DNA of 64,000 nt from Paracoccaceae bacterium (lineage in GTDB: Bacteria; Pseudomonadota; Alphaproteobacteria; Rhodobacterales; Rhodobacteraceae), in assembly GCA_033344815.1 (NCBI GenBank), contig JAWPMR010000001.1, positions 1,784,136-1,848,135 of the forward strand. The letters run 5' to 3'. The notes under the pieces are model-generated. The model did no database searches, had not been told where the DNA came from, and saw only the letters and a list, made by a program, of their open reading frames with translations. Shown piece after piece: positions 37,923 through 47,476 of this stretch; the stretch's first letter is position 1; each line of letters starts with the position of its first letter. Made by a program: the position numbers and the translations under genes.

Positions 37923-38481
37923 AGTCTTGGTCTCCGTCCCATCGCTGATCGCCTGGGTTTCAAATTTCATCGTGTCGAGCGGAGCATAGCAGCCCGATCT
38001 GGCTCAGCATAAGGCCAAAACAGACCCCCTGTGAGACCATATGCGACACTCTGCATCCCATCCTGTATCTCATCAGAAACTTATGGCGTTAACCGAGACA
38101 TATGGCTGCGCTTGGTGGAACCCGCACAACAGGGTAAACAGAATCCTAATATGATTTTGCCTGTCTCTTCTCCCGTGGTTTCTGCCAGACACCTGTCCTG
38201 GCTGGCGCAGTTCCGTTCTGCCATGCTGACCGTCCGTCCGGGCACCTTTGCAAAACTCAAAATGCTGCGCGGCGAGCTTCTGCGCCATCAATGTTTTGTC
38301 TCACCTTGGCCATCTGACGCGCATCTCTTTTGCTTCGGTCGTCAACATGCGATCATCAGCCTGCTATTTTTCAAGCAGCTGCGTAAATGCGCGGCAAATG
38401 AGCCGTTCGATCACGGCAACGTCATGCCGATCACAACGCATCCCCCTAGTCCCATACCCTCACTTCTGTAAGAGTATTGCC
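37923..38481. other. Intergenic region, no confident gene
   Basis: About 560 bp between the diaphorase gene and the small exported protein. Long open frames exist on the plus strand (38031-38471) but they lack ribosome sites and family resemblance, and mix rare codons with low-complexity stretches. A 23-codon frame from an ATG near 38082 contains two adjacent Trp codons but has no trp gene downstream. I see no tRNA fold. The promoters of both flanking genes must lie here. Confidence 0.4.
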
Positions 38482-38898
38482 ATGTATTCAATGTTCAAAT
38501 CCACTATGACTGCTGTTGTCGGGCTTTGCCTTGCCACCGCTTCTGTTGCAGCGGAAGACACAATGAACGCTCAGGAATTTGACGAATACACGCGCGGCAA
38601 GACCCTGTTTTACGGTCAGGGCGGCATGTCTTATGGCGCGGAAAAATACATGGATAACCGCCGGGTGCGCTGGTCGTTTCTGGATGGTGAGTGCAAAGAA
38701 GGCCAATGGTACGAGGAAGCGGGCCAGATCTGCTTTATCTATGAGGACGATACCGACGACCCCCAGTGCTGGACGTTTCGTGAAAAAGGGTCCGGCTTGG
38801 TCGCGCGCTTTCAGAATCTGCCCGGCGCTACAGATCTCTATGAGGCGGGAAATCTGGGCGACGAAATGGTGTGTCTTGGACCAGAGGTCGGCGTTTAG
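38482..38898 (+). CDS. Small exported protein of unknown function
   Basis: A 138-residue protein with a signal peptide (residues 1-24: KSTMTAVVGLCLATASVAA, cut before EDTMNA). The mature part is acidic and has four or five Cys residues (GECKEGQW, GQICFIYED, DPQCWTF, MVCLG) that may form two disulfides. Several Trp/Tyr-rich stretches (VRWSFLDGECKEGQWYEEAG) suggest a small beta-sandwich. It resembles short periplasmic proteins common in Roseobacters but I cannot name a family. ATG 38482 is used; ATG 38491 is a shorter alternative. It is convergent with xseA at 9 bp. Confidence 0.8.
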   Translation: MYSMFKSTMTAVVGLCLATASVAAEDTMNAQEFDEYTRGKTLFYGQGGMSYGAEKYMDNRRVRWSFLDGECKEGQWYEEAGQICFIYEDDTDDPQCWTFREKGSGLVARFQNLPGATDLYEAGNLGDEMVCLGPEVGV

Positions 38899-38907
38899 GC
38901 GCGTTTT

Positions 38908-40449
38908 CTAAAACAGAGTCCCTTGTTGGGGCGGTTTGGCCGGCGCCTTCCGCGGGGTCGTTTTCGCGCCAAGGCTGACACGGCCATCAGCGAATTGTAT
39001 CTCCAGTGATGCGGCTTTCCCGGCCGTCTTGCTATCTGTCACGACCGCACCCTCACTGCGCACCACCGCGAACCCGCGCTCCAGGGTCGCCTCATAGCCC
39101 AATGTCAAGCGCAGGCGTTCAAGCGTTTCGATCTGGCTTTGCCAATTGTTGATGTTGCGCTGCCCCGCATCAGACAGGCGTTGCGCGATGGCATTCAAGT
39201 TCTTTTCTTTGCGCTCAAAATCCTGCGTCAATGCAACTGGACGAAAACGCCGCGCGCGGGCTGTCAGTTGCTCTTGCTTCGACGACACAGCGCGCGAAAG
39301 CGCTGGTGCCAGACGTGCGGATGTATCGCGCAGACGCCTGTTTTCCATAGAAATCGCGCGATCCAAGGTCGAGGGCCGCAAACTACCGCTCATATCCGCG
39401 AGGCGCACTTTGCGCCTCTGCACACTGGCAATCAACGCTGGTCCCAGCCGTGCACTCACCGTGTCGAGCCTCTGGCGGGGCGTATCCAACAACGACTCCG
39501 GGCGCGGCAAGGCGCGTGACATGTCCCGCAAGCGTTGCCCACGCCGGGTCAATCCCTGGCTTAGCGCCTGTTTCATCCGCGCGTCCTGACCTTCCAGCCA
39601 GGCCATCAACTCGTGACGGACAGGCACCGCAAGCTCCGCGGCAGCCGTGGGTGTCGGCGCGCGCTGATCTGAAACGTAGTCAATCAGAGTCGTATCGGTT
39701 TCATGTCCAACGGCCGAAATCAGGGGAATATCGGATGCAGCGGCTGCCCGTGCCACGCTCTCTTCATTGAACCCCCAAAGGTCTTCGACCGAGCCACCAC
39801 CGCGTGCCACGATCAGCAAATCTGGGCGTGGCAACGCGCCGCCGGGGCTCAGCGCATTAAATCCTTCAATCGCGCGGGTAACTTCCGGCGCGCAGTTGGC
39901 GCCTTGCACCGCCACTGGCCAGATCAGCACCTTGCGCGGGAACCGGTCCCGCAACCGGTGCAGAATATCGCGGATTACCGCCCCTGTGGGCGAGGTCACG
40001 ACTCCGATCACTTCCGGCAAATACGGCAAGGACCGTTTGCGCGCAGCACTGAAAAGCCCTTCTGCCTCCAGCATCTTCTTGCGCTTTTCCAGCAATGCCA
40101 TCAACGCGCCTTTGCCCGCCACCGCAACATCATCGACGTTCATGTTGTATTTCGACTGCGCGCCATAAGCCGTGATGCGCCCGGTAACGACGACCTCAAG
40201 CCCTTCTTCGGGAATCACGCTGAGTTTGGCGACTTGCCCCTTCCACGTGGTGCAGGAAAGCTGATTCCGATCATCCTTGATGTCATAATACATGTGGCCC
40301 GAACGGGCCTTGATCACACGGCTGACCTCTCCGCGCACCCTTACACGGCCAAATTCGCCCTCCAGCGTGCGTTTTACCGCGCCAGAAATTTCGCTGACGG
40401 TGAATTCAGGCGTGTTCTGGCCCGGCGCGGGGTCATCAATCAGGTCCAT
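38908..40449 (-). CDS. xseA: Exodeoxyribonuclease VII large subunit
   Basis: The catalytic subunit of ExoVII, which degrades single-stranded DNA from both ends with the small subunit XseB. The N-terminal OB fold is at about residues 15-115 (TVSEISGAVKRTLEGEFGRV, GHMYYDIKDDRNQLSCTTWKG), the catalytic domain at about 130-320 with GVVTSPTGAVIRDILHRLRDRFP, LIVARGGGSVEDLWGFN and GHETDTTLIDYVSDQRAPTPTAAAE, and the long coiled-coil C-terminal part spans about 330-490. At 513 residues it is slightly longer than E. coli XseA (456). It is divergent from purD across an 80-bp gap; xseB is not in the window. Confidence 0.97.
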   Translation of the reverse strand: MDLIDDPAPGQNTPEFTVSEISGAVKRTLEGEFGRVRVRGEVSRVIKARSGHMYYDIKDDRNQLSCTTWKGQVAKLSVIPEEGLEVVVTGRITAYGAQSKYNMNVDDVAVAGKGALMALLEKRKKMLEAEGLFSAARKRSLPYLPEVIGVVTSPTGAVIRDILHRLRDRFPRKVLIWPVAVQGANCAPEVTRAIEGFNALSPGGALPRPDLLIVARGGGSVEDLWGFNEESVARAAAASDIPLISAVGHETDTTLIDYVSDQRAPTPTAAAELAVPVRHELMAWLEGQDARMKQALSQGLTRRGQRLRDMSRALPRPESLLDTPRQRLDTVSARLGPALIASVQRRKVRLADMSGSLRPSTLDRAISMENRRLRDTSARLAPALSRAVSSKQEQLTARARRFRPVALTQDFERKEKNLNAIAQRLSDAGQRNINNWQSQIETLERLRLTLGYEATLERGFAVVRSEGAVVTDSKTAGKAASLEIQFADGRVSLGAKTTPRKAPAKPPQQGTLF

Positions 40450-40529
40450 ATGGCCTCTGGTGTTGTATCGCGGTTGCGCGCAGCTTAGAACGCCCAGAAC
40501 CCAAGGCCAAGCAGATCAGGAGCACGCCA

Positions 40530-41801
40530 ATGAACATTCTTATCCTTGGCAGCGGCGGGCGCGAACACAGCCTGGCCTGGGCGGTGATGCAGAACCCAAA
40601 ATGTGATCGCTTGATCGTGGCCCCCGGCAATGCGGGCATCGCCGAAATCGCCGAATGTGCGGCGCTGGACATCGAAGACGGCGGAGCGGTCGCCACGTTT
40701 GCCGCCGAAAACGCCATTGATTTTGTGATCATCGGCCCCGAAGCGCCCTTGGCTGCAGGCGTCTCTGACAGGTTACGCGCGGCGGGAATTTTGGTTTTTG
40801 GGCCCAGCGGCGCGGCTGCGAAGCTCGAAGCGTCCAAGGCTTTCACCAAACAAATCTGCGATGCAGCCGGTGCGCCAACAGCCGCCTACGGACATTTTAC
40901 CGACGCCACATCTGCCAAAGCCTATGCGCAGAAACAGGGCGCGCCCATCGTGATCAAGGCTGACGGTCTCGCCGCAGGCAAGGGCGTGATCATCGCCGAA
41001 ACCCTCGATGAAGCGCTGAGCGCGATAGATGATATGTTTTCCGGCGCTTTTGGCGAGGCCGGCGCAGAGGTCGTGATCGAAGAATTCATGACAGGCGAAG
41101 AGGCGTCCTTTTTTGTGCTTTGTGATGGCGAAAACGTCCTGCCCATCGGAACCGCACAGGATCACAAGCGGGTCGGTGAGGGCGATACCGGCCCCAACAC
41201 AGGTGGCATGGGGGCGTATTCTCCGGCCCCGGTGATGTCCGATGGTGTGATCAACGCAACGCTGGACCGCATCGTGAGACCCACGATGGCCGAGATGGTC
41301 AAGCAAGGCACGCCCTATCAAGGCGTGTTATTCGTCGGTTTGATGATCGAAAACGGAAACCCCCGGCTGGTGGAATATAACGTGCGTTTCGGGGACCCGG
41401 AATGTCAGGTTCTGATGATGCGGCTGGGCGCTCAGGTGCTGGATTTATTGCAAGCCTGCGCCGAAGGGCGTCTGGCAGAGACGCAGGTAAACTGGGCCGC
41501 AGACCACGCTCTGACGGTTGTGCTGGCGGCCAATGGGTATCCCGGCGTCTATGAAAAAGGCTCGGTAATCGGCGGGTTGGAGAACGCCGCCGAGGACAGT
41601 AGCCACATGATCTTTCACGCGGGTACAGGTCGCGCCTCGGGTCAATTCGTGGCGCAAGGCGGCCGTGTTCTCGCGGCGACGGCCCGCGCAGGGTCGCTCA
41701 GTGAAGCACATGCAATGGCTTACGATATGGTGGATGAGATAGACTGGCCGGAGGGATTTTGCCGTCGTGATATCGGCTGGCGCGCGCTGCCCAAAACCTA
41801 A
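40530..41801 (+). CDS. purD: Phosphoribosylamine-glycine ligase
   Basis: The second step of purine synthesis: phosphoribosylamine plus glycine plus ATP gives GAR. At 423 residues it has standard size. Family blocks are MNILILGSGGREHSLAW at the start, GPEAPLAAGVSDRLRAAG, IKADGLAAGKGVIIA in the ATP-grasp domain, QDHKRVGEGDTGPNTGGMGAYSP, and VEYNVRFGDPECQVLM with the metal-binding Glu and Asn. The ATG at 40530 follows AGGAGCACGCCA, giving a fair ribosome site. It stands apart from other pur genes in the window except purA at 56-57 kb, and ends with a mutual stop overlap with the FG-GAP gene. Confidence 0.98.
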   Translation: MNILILGSGGREHSLAWAVMQNPKCDRLIVAPGNAGIAEIAECAALDIEDGGAVATFAAENAIDFVIIGPEAPLAAGVSDRLRAAGILVFGPSGAAAKLEASKAFTKQICDAAGAPTAAYGHFTDATSAKAYAQKQGAPIVIKADGLAAGKGVIIAETLDEALSAIDDMFSGAFGEAGAEVVIEEFMTGEEASFFVLCDGENVLPIGTAQDHKRVGEGDTGPNTGGMGAYSPAPVMSDGVINATLDRIVRPTMAEMVKQGTPYQGVLFVGLMIENGNPRLVEYNVRFGDPECQVLMMRLGAQVLDLLQACAEGRLAETQVNWAADHALTVVLAANGYPGVYEKGSVIGGLENAAEDSSHMIFHAGTGRASGQFVAQGGRVLAATARAGSLSEAHAMAYDMVDEIDWPEGFCRRDIGWRALPKT

Positions 41802-42540
41802 GAGGCACATTCCAGCGCACGGGCAAATGCGGCGCGGCTGGTATCTGTGCCGATGGCACGCGCCTCCAGCGTGTCCTCAAATGTGACACTGACCATCCGC
41901 GACCAATCCGCTGAGGCAACCAACATTTCGGGCACCCCGTCACAGCTTCGCACGCCTCCTGCGATATCGACTTCACCGATACGATGATTGGTCAACCCAC
42001 GCAAACTGGCGACCTCGATCAACTGCTGATCACGGTAACGAAAAAGGCGCAGGGTCTTGGCCAGATGCGGACGGTCAATATAGGCGATTTCCATGTGCCC
42101 GTCGCCGTCGAGATCAGCAGCACCTATCGGCGCAAGCCATCGAAACCGCGTTCCAATGTATTCGGTCGCAGTAATGCGTCCCTTTGATCCGTAGATCGCC
42201 AGCCGTGCGCCTTGAGTCTGGCTGCTCTCAACCACGATGACTTCAGGCGCCTCGTCAAAATCCAGATCTATGACGCGCGGTGCCGTATCTTCGAACACCA
42301 GATTTTCTGGCAAGTTAAAGCGACGCGTAACCCCATCCGCCAGACCCACACTCAGGGTGATATGCTCAATGGCGTCACCCAGAACATTGTGGGCATACCG
42401 CGCAGTCGGCCCCTCATATTTTGCGGATGAAATTACCTCATTGGCCGCAAGAGGCCCTGGCAACACGCACACCGCCAACAGCGCGCGGCGCATGAAACCG
42501 GGCAAATGGCACGACAGCAGACGCCGTGCCTTGGTCCACA

Positions 42541-42541
<1 letters not shown>
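41798..42541 (-). CDS. Exported FG-GAP/VCBS-repeat protein
   Basis: A 247-residue exported protein. Its ATG at 42541 overlaps the ferredoxin TGA by one base. The N-terminus is positively charged, followed by a hydrophobic run (RRALLAVCVLPGPLAANE) that fits a signal peptide, with an inner ATG at 42493 as an alternative start. The mature part has an FG-GAP-like repeat with the Ca2+-type loop AADLDGDGHMEIAYID and a weaker one at VIDLDFDEAPEVIVVE, so a beta-propeller is likely. Two Cys (VRSCDGVP, RALECAS) could pair. FG-GAP propellers bind proteins or sugars; the role here is unknown. Confidence 0.75.
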
Positions 42542-42897
<356 letters not shown>

Positions 42898-42987
42898 CTA
42901 CCCGCGCGATATAGGACGCGCCAGCTTCTTTTGCGACCCTTAAAATCTGGGGTTACATCAATGTTCAGATGTTCTATATTTGTTCTT

Positions 42988-43362
42988 ATGCGCGTAATGA
43001 CATCATCCTCCCCGACCACATCCGATACGTCCTGGCCGCGCCCGCCCGCCTGTCTGGTGGCCGTGCGGTTGAACGAACCGCCTGTCAATGCACGGGTCAC
43101 GGTGGCCGGTCTGGTGATTCTGCGCCAACGCCCGGGCACGGCCAAAGGCGTTATTTTCATCACGCTGGAGGATGAAACCGGCGTTGTGAATGTCATCGTC
43201 TGGCGCCACATCTATGAAAAATTTCGCCGTGCTGTGATCGCTGGGCGCATGTTGCGTGTCACCGGCCCCGTTCAGCGCGCGCATTCCGTGACACATGTGC
43301 TGGCTGAAAATATCGAAGACATCTCCCCCATGCTGGACGCCTTGGTCCTTGCCAAAGCATAA
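42988..43362 (+). pseudogene. dnaE2: C-terminal remnant of error-prone DNA polymerase DnaE2 (ImuC)
   Basis: A 124-codon frame whose last ~90 codons match the extreme C-terminus of DnaE2: VTVAGLVILRQRPGTAKGVI, then FITLEDETGVVNVIVW and a closing VLAENIEDISPML. This is the OB-fold end of a polymerase that is normally about 1,080-1,100 residues. The upstream DNA is the ferredoxin gene on the other strand, so the PHP, catalytic and helix-hairpin-helix parts are gone. No imuA or imuB is adjacent. Either it is a decaying deletion product or an expressed stand-alone OB-fold; ATG 42988 and 42997 are available. The hairpin at 43424-43453 lies downstream. Confidence 0.8.
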
Positions 43363-43423
43363 ACCCCGCACAAAACCTCTGCGCATCGCCAGAGTAAGGT
43401 TTATTGAAAACAGCACTCCACAC

Positions 43424-43453
43424 AAAAAAGGGCGCCCACAAGGACGCCCTTTT
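43424..43453. terminator. Bidirectional terminator between dnaE2 remnant and degP
   Basis: AAAAGGGCG (43426-43434) pairs perfectly with CGCCCTTTT (43445-43453) across a 10-nt loop, giving T-runs on both strands. It lies 18 bp beyond the degP stop and serves both converging units. Confidence 0.85.
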
Positions 43454-43471
43454 CGACAACTATACGGTTGC

Positions 43472-44947
43472 TTACTCTACCAGTGACAGCGCCACAAACC
43501 GCGGATCACCCGCGCGCCGCACAAGCAACAGCAATGACTTGCGCCCTGCTTCTTCCGCGGCTTCGATACGTTTCTCAAGCTCGGAAATCGTGGTCACCTT
43601 CTGCTGGCCCGCTTCGGTGATGATGTCACCCGTGCGCAACCCTTTTTCAAAGGCTTCGGAGCCTTCATCCACGGCGGTTACGGCCAGACCCTGCATGCCC
43701 GCATCAGCACCGAGTTCCTCACGGATCTCATCCGTTAAAGAGGTCAGTGTCAGGCCCATCAGGTCTTTGGTGACAGGCGCTTCCTCTTCCTCGGGACCCG
43801 CAGCAACCGCTGGAACGGCCCCTTCAGCTTCCTCGCGACGGCCAAGCGTCACTTTCAAAGTCACGGATTTGCCTTCACGCATGACAACCACACGCACGGT
43901 TTCACCTACAGGGCTATTGCCAACACTGCGCACAAGGCCACGCGTGTCCGCCACTTCGTTGCCGGCAAAGCTCATGATCACATCGCCCGCTTCCATGCCC
44001 GCTTCCATGGCCGGGCCCTCAGGCACATCGGTCACAAGCGCGCCGCTGGCGGCCTCAAGGCCCATCGCCTCAGCCACGTCCTCGGTCACATCCTGGATGC
44101 GTACACCCAACCAACCGCGGCGTGTCTCGCCAAATTCCTGCAACTGATCGACAACGCGGGTCACAACGTTAGAGGCCATTGAAAACCCGATCCCGATGGA
44201 TCCACCGTTCGGGGACAGGATCGCCGTGTTCACACCGATCACATCGCCGTCCATGTTGAACAACGGTCCGCCGGAATTCCCCCGGTTGATCGCCGCATCG
44301 GTCTGGATGTAGTCATCATAGGTGCCGCTCAACGCGCGATTGCGCGCGGAAACAATCCCGGCACTCACTGAAAATCCTTGGCCAAGCGGGTTACCCATGG
44401 CCACAACCCAATCACCGACGCGCGCCACATCACTGTCCGCAAAGGACACAAACGGCAACGGACCGTCCGCTTCGACTTTGAGCAGGGCAATATCCGTGTT
44501 CGGATCGGTTCCGATGACCTCTGCCTTCAGCTCTTCGCCATTGAAGAACTCGATCAGAATTTCGTCCGCCCCGTCAATCACGTGGTTATTTGTGACCACA
44601 AACCCATCTTCGGAAATGACAAAACCGGACCCCAGGGCAGACGATCTGCGCGGTCGCTCACCGTCCCCATTGTTGCGGTCCTGGAATTCACGGAAGAAAT
44701 CCTCAAACGGCGAGCCTTCCGGCACAATGCCCTGCGGACCGGTACGTCCCGCCACAACCGTAGAGGTCGTGATGTTCACCACGGCGGGGCTGATTTTTTC
44801 TGCCAGCGGCGCAAGGCTTGCCTGTTGAGCAAAAGCGCTCAGTGGCTGGACCAGCAGAAATCCCAGCGTCAAAATCGCCATGATCAACAGGCGCATCTGT
44901 AGGTTTACGTTTTTGGTTATGGACACGGATACCGCTTTGGGTCGCAT
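43472..44947 (-). CDS. Periplasmic serine endoprotease DegP/DegQ-like
   Basis: A 491-residue periplasmic protease/chaperone of the HtrA family that removes misfolded envelope proteins. A signal peptide covers about residues 1-41 (LLIMAILTLGFLLVQPLSAFA). The protease domain has the full triad: His122 (NNHVIDGADE), Asp152 (TDIALLKVE) and Ser225 (NRGNSGGPLF). Two PDZ domains follow at about 265-360 and 395-480. ATG 44947 is chosen because AGGAGA lies 7 nt upstream. The hflK-hflC-DUF2065 genes lie 188 bp upstream on the same strand, and hflKC also acts in membrane-protein quality control. The terminator is at 43424-43453. Confidence 0.95.
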   Translation of the reverse strand: MRPKAVSVSITKNVNLQMRLLIMAILTLGFLLVQPLSAFAQQASLAPLAEKISPAVVNITTSTVVAGRTGPQGIVPEGSPFEDFFREFQDRNNGDGERPRRSSALGSGFVISEDGFVVTNNHVIDGADEILIEFFNGEELKAEVIGTDPNTDIALLKVEADGPLPFVSFADSDVARVGDWVVAMGNPLGQGFSVSAGIVSARNRALSGTYDDYIQTDAAINRGNSGGPLFNMDGDVIGVNTAILSPNGGSIGIGFSMASNVVTRVVDQLQEFGETRRGWLGVRIQDVTEDVAEAMGLEAASGALVTDVPEGPAMEAGMEAGDVIMSFAGNEVADTRGLVRSVGNSPVGETVRVVVMREGKSVTLKVTLGRREEAEGAVPAVAAGPEEEEAPVTKDLMGLTLTSLTDEIREELGADAGMQGLAVTAVDEGSEAFEKGLRTGDIITEAGQQKVTTISELEKRIEAAEEAGRKSLLLLVRRAGDPRFVALSLVE

Positions 44948-45135
44948 GCGTCGTCTCCTGAAATACTTGTTTATTGGCTTTGATACCATTTTGATTAGAG
45001 CTCGGGGTGAATAATCACATAATCCACTTAAGGCCGCAATCGTTCAACATGAAGATGTATCGTTCTTACACAGTTTCAACAGTCTGTTACCAAACTGTGA
45101 AGGCACCGAGCTTATTTGCCGCGCCTGAATGGTGC

Positions 45136-45339
45136 TCAACCCAGGCTTGCGCCTAATTGCCATGCCAGCCAAACAACGATCAACCCGCTGACAACAATGA
45201 GTAACCCGACCTGACGCACTGCCGCTTCGGGCAGAGCGCGCAGGGCTTCAAGCATTCGTTCAATAAGCGAAGGGGCCAGCGCATAGGCCAGCCCCTCCAC
45301 AATCATTACCAGCCCGAGAGCAAGCAGCAGGGTGCTCAC
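45136..45339 (-). CDS. DUF2065 small membrane protein
   Basis: A 67-residue protein with two membrane helices (about residues 4-22 and 43-63) joined by a polar loop (LIERMLEALRALPEAAVRQV). It matches DUF2065 (E. coli YjeT), which is commonly encoded next to hflC. Its ATG overlaps the hflC stop by 4 nt. No biochemical function is established; the conserved position suggests an accessory role with the HflKC complex. Confidence 0.88.
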   Translation of the reverse strand: MSTLLLALGLVMIVEGLAYALAPSLIERMLEALRALPEAAVRQVGLLIVVSGLIVVWLAWQLGASLG

Positions 45340-46235
45340 CGACGTTCGCCTTCTTCCGAGCGCAACCCCTGATCGGAGCGCAAATAGTTGAAGAATTCGC
45401 TGTCCGGCGACAAAACCATCGTGGAATTCTGGCCTTGCAAAGCGCGTTCATAGGCTGTCAGCGAGCGATAGAATTCGAAGAATTCCGGATCAGCACCAAA
45501 GGCTGCCGCGAAGATTGCGTTTCGTTCCGCATCCGCCTGACCACGTACAATGTCCGCTTCTCGCGTTGCTTCCGATGTCAGTTCGACTACAGTACGATCC
45601 GCCAAGGCGCGTACCCTCTGGGCCGCTTCCTCACCACGCGCGATTTCGTCCGCAGCTTCACGTTCCCGCTCCGCCCGCATACGCGCAAAGGTCGCATCAA
45701 GGTTCTGCTCCGGCAGGTTGGTCTGTTTCAGACGCACATCGACAACTTCGAGACCCAGAGGCAAAGCACGCAGCCGCGCTTGTTCTGTGATCCGCGCCAT
45801 CAATTCAGCCCGATCTGCCGACAGAATGGTGTTCGACGTCACACCGTCTGAACCCAAAACCGCCCGAATGGTCGGATTGAGAATACGTTCGAGCAAGCCC
45901 TCAGCCGCACGCATACCGCCGACACCAACAGCCTGACGGAACTGGGTCACATCAGAAATCCGGTAGCGCGCGAAAGCGTCCACAACGAGGCGACGATCAT
46001 CAGAAGGCGTGACTTCCGTGACATCCGTATCCAGTGACAGGATGCGGTCATCATAACGCACAACTTCTTGAATCAAAGGAATTTTAAACGCCAAACCGGG
46101 GTCTTCTTTGACCGATTTGATCTGCCCGAACTGAAGCACCAGCGCTTTTTCACGCTCATCCACAATGAACACAGAGCTCAACAGGCCGACAACGGCGATC
46201 ACGACAATGGGTATCAGAAAACTGCCAGCACGCAT
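45336..46235 (-). CDS. hflC: HflC, modulator of FtsH protease
   Basis: A 299-residue membrane-anchored SPFH protein. The N-terminal helix (about 5-23, FLIPIVVIAVVGLLSSVFIV) is followed by the band-7 domain (VDEREKALVLQFGQIKSVKE, PGLAFKIPLIQEVVRYDDRI) and a long Ala/Arg/Glu coiled coil (MRAEREREAADEIARGEEAA). With HflK it forms a periplasmic cage around FtsH and limits degradation of membrane proteins. It starts within the stop of hflK (1-nt overlap) and is followed by the DUF2065 gene. Confidence 0.97.
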   Translation of the reverse strand: MRAGSFLIPIVVIAVVGLLSSVFIVDEREKALVLQFGQIKSVKEDPGLAFKIPLIQEVVRYDDRILSLDTDVTEVTPSDDRRLVVDAFARYRISDVTQFRQAVGVGGMRAAEGLLERILNPTIRAVLGSDGVTSNTILSADRAELMARITEQARLRALPLGLEVVDVRLKQTNLPEQNLDATFARMRAEREREAADEIARGEEAAQRVRALADRTVVELTSEATREADIVRGQADAERNAIFAAAFGADPEFFEFYRSLTAYERALQGQNSTMVLSPDSEFFNYLRSDQGLRSEEGERR

Positions 46236-47401
46236 CAGTTTGTTCCTCCAGCAGCGCCACGGCGCAATTCATTCAGTGGCAGATACGGGACAACACCCTG
46301 CCCGCCGTTTCCGCCCAGATCACTTTCCAGAATGATCTTGTCCACGTCACCAAATACTTTTTCCATCGTTTCCAGATAGAGCCTCTTGCGCGTCACATCC
46401 GGCGCCTTGGCGTATTCTTCCAGAACCGAAGTGAAGCGTGCCGCCTCACCCTCGGCCTCGTTGACTTGCTGGGCACGGTAGGCTTCGGCCTGCTCCAACT
46501 GGCTGGCGGCTTCACCGCGCGCACCCGCTGTCACACGGTTGGCATAGGCATCCGCCTGACGCTCCAGACGGTCGCGCTCCTGCTCTGCGGCCTGCACTTC
46601 ACGGAAGCTGTCAATCACTTCACGCGGCGGATCCGCCTTGTCGAGGTTGAGACGCACGATGTTCACACCACTGTCATAGGCGTTCAACGTGCCCTGAATA
46701 AGCTGCTCTGCTTCATCTGCGATCAACTGACGATCCCGGTTGAGGATCGGAGCCAGTTGGTTACGCGCAATGACTTCGCGCATCGCCGATTCGGACACCG
46801 CACGGATTGTGCCGCTGGGGTCCGCGAGGTTGAACAGGAACTTGGCCGGATCATTGATGTTCCAGACCACCTGAAAATCGATGTCGATGATGTTTTCATC
46901 CGTGGTCAGCATCAAGCCGCTGTCGGTACGTGCGCCGATGTCTTCGGTCTGCTCGCGCGTCACGGGCAGGACTTCTGCCGTCACCAGGGGCCAGGGTGCA
47001 AAGTTCAGACCGGATTCACCGGTGGCGTAATATTCGCCCAGGAAAAGCTCAACTGACTGCTCTTCGGGTGCGACTGTGTAAAAACTCGCCATGCCCCAAA
47101 GGATGACCGCGCCCAGCACGCCCAAGCCGATGGTGCCCCGGGTGAAGGCGGGTCCACCACCGCCTTCGCCGCGACCGCCACCCGTGCCAGAGCCGCCACC
47201 CTTGCCGCCCATCAGAACCCGCAGACGTTCCTGACCTTTCTTGACCAGTTCGTCGATTTCCGGAATTTGCGGTCCGTCGCCGCCCGGTCCACGTGGCCCG
47301 CGCGGGCCGCCGCCATTGTTCCCACGGTTTCCGCCACTGGGTTTGTCGCCGTCAGAATTTCCACCGCCGCCCCCCCAGGGGCCGCCATTGTTGCCAGCCA
47401 T
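46235..47401 (-). CDS. hflK: HflK, modulator of FtsH protease
   Basis: A 388-residue partner of HflC. The N-terminal cytoplasmic part (about 1-85) is very rich in Gly, Pro and Asn (NNGGPWGGGGGNSDGD and so on), as in other HflK proteins. One helix spans about 90-110 (GTIGLGVLGAVILWGMASFY). The SPFH domain (APEEQSVELFLGEYYATG, GLNFAPWPLV) and coiled coil follow. The first gene of hflK-hflC-DUF2065, with degP downstream. The gap to the upstream gor gene is 75 bp on the same strand. Confidence 0.97.
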   Translation of the reverse strand: MAGNNGGPWGGGGGNSDGDKPSGGNRGNNGGGPRGPRGPGGDGPQIPEIDELVKKGQERLRVLMGGKGGGSGTGGGRGEGGGGPAFTRGTIGLGVLGAVILWGMASFYTVAPEEQSVELFLGEYYATGESGLNFAPWPLVTAEVLPVTREQTEDIGARTDSGLMLTTDENIIDIDFQVVWNINDPAKFLFNLADPSGTIRAVSESAMREVIARNQLAPILNRDRQLIADEAEQLIQGTLNAYDSGVNIVRLNLDKADPPREVIDSFREVQAAEQERDRLERQADAYANRVTAGARGEAASQLEQAEAYRAQQVNEAEGEAARFTSVLEEYAKAPDVTRKRLYLETMEKVFGDVDKIILESDLGGNGGQGVVPYLPLNELRRGAAGGTN

Positions 47402-47476
47402 TAAGTCTCTTTCCCTTCTGGACCGCCCAGATCAGCGATCAATTTCAAGTCATAGGTACGCTAGGTTGCGCGGAAT

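Noticed and set aside
38082-38153. Short frame with adjacent Trp codons, as a tryptophan attenuator leader
   Set aside because: No trp gene or attenuator hairpin set follows; the next gene encodes an unrelated exported protein. The reading frame is most likely chance.
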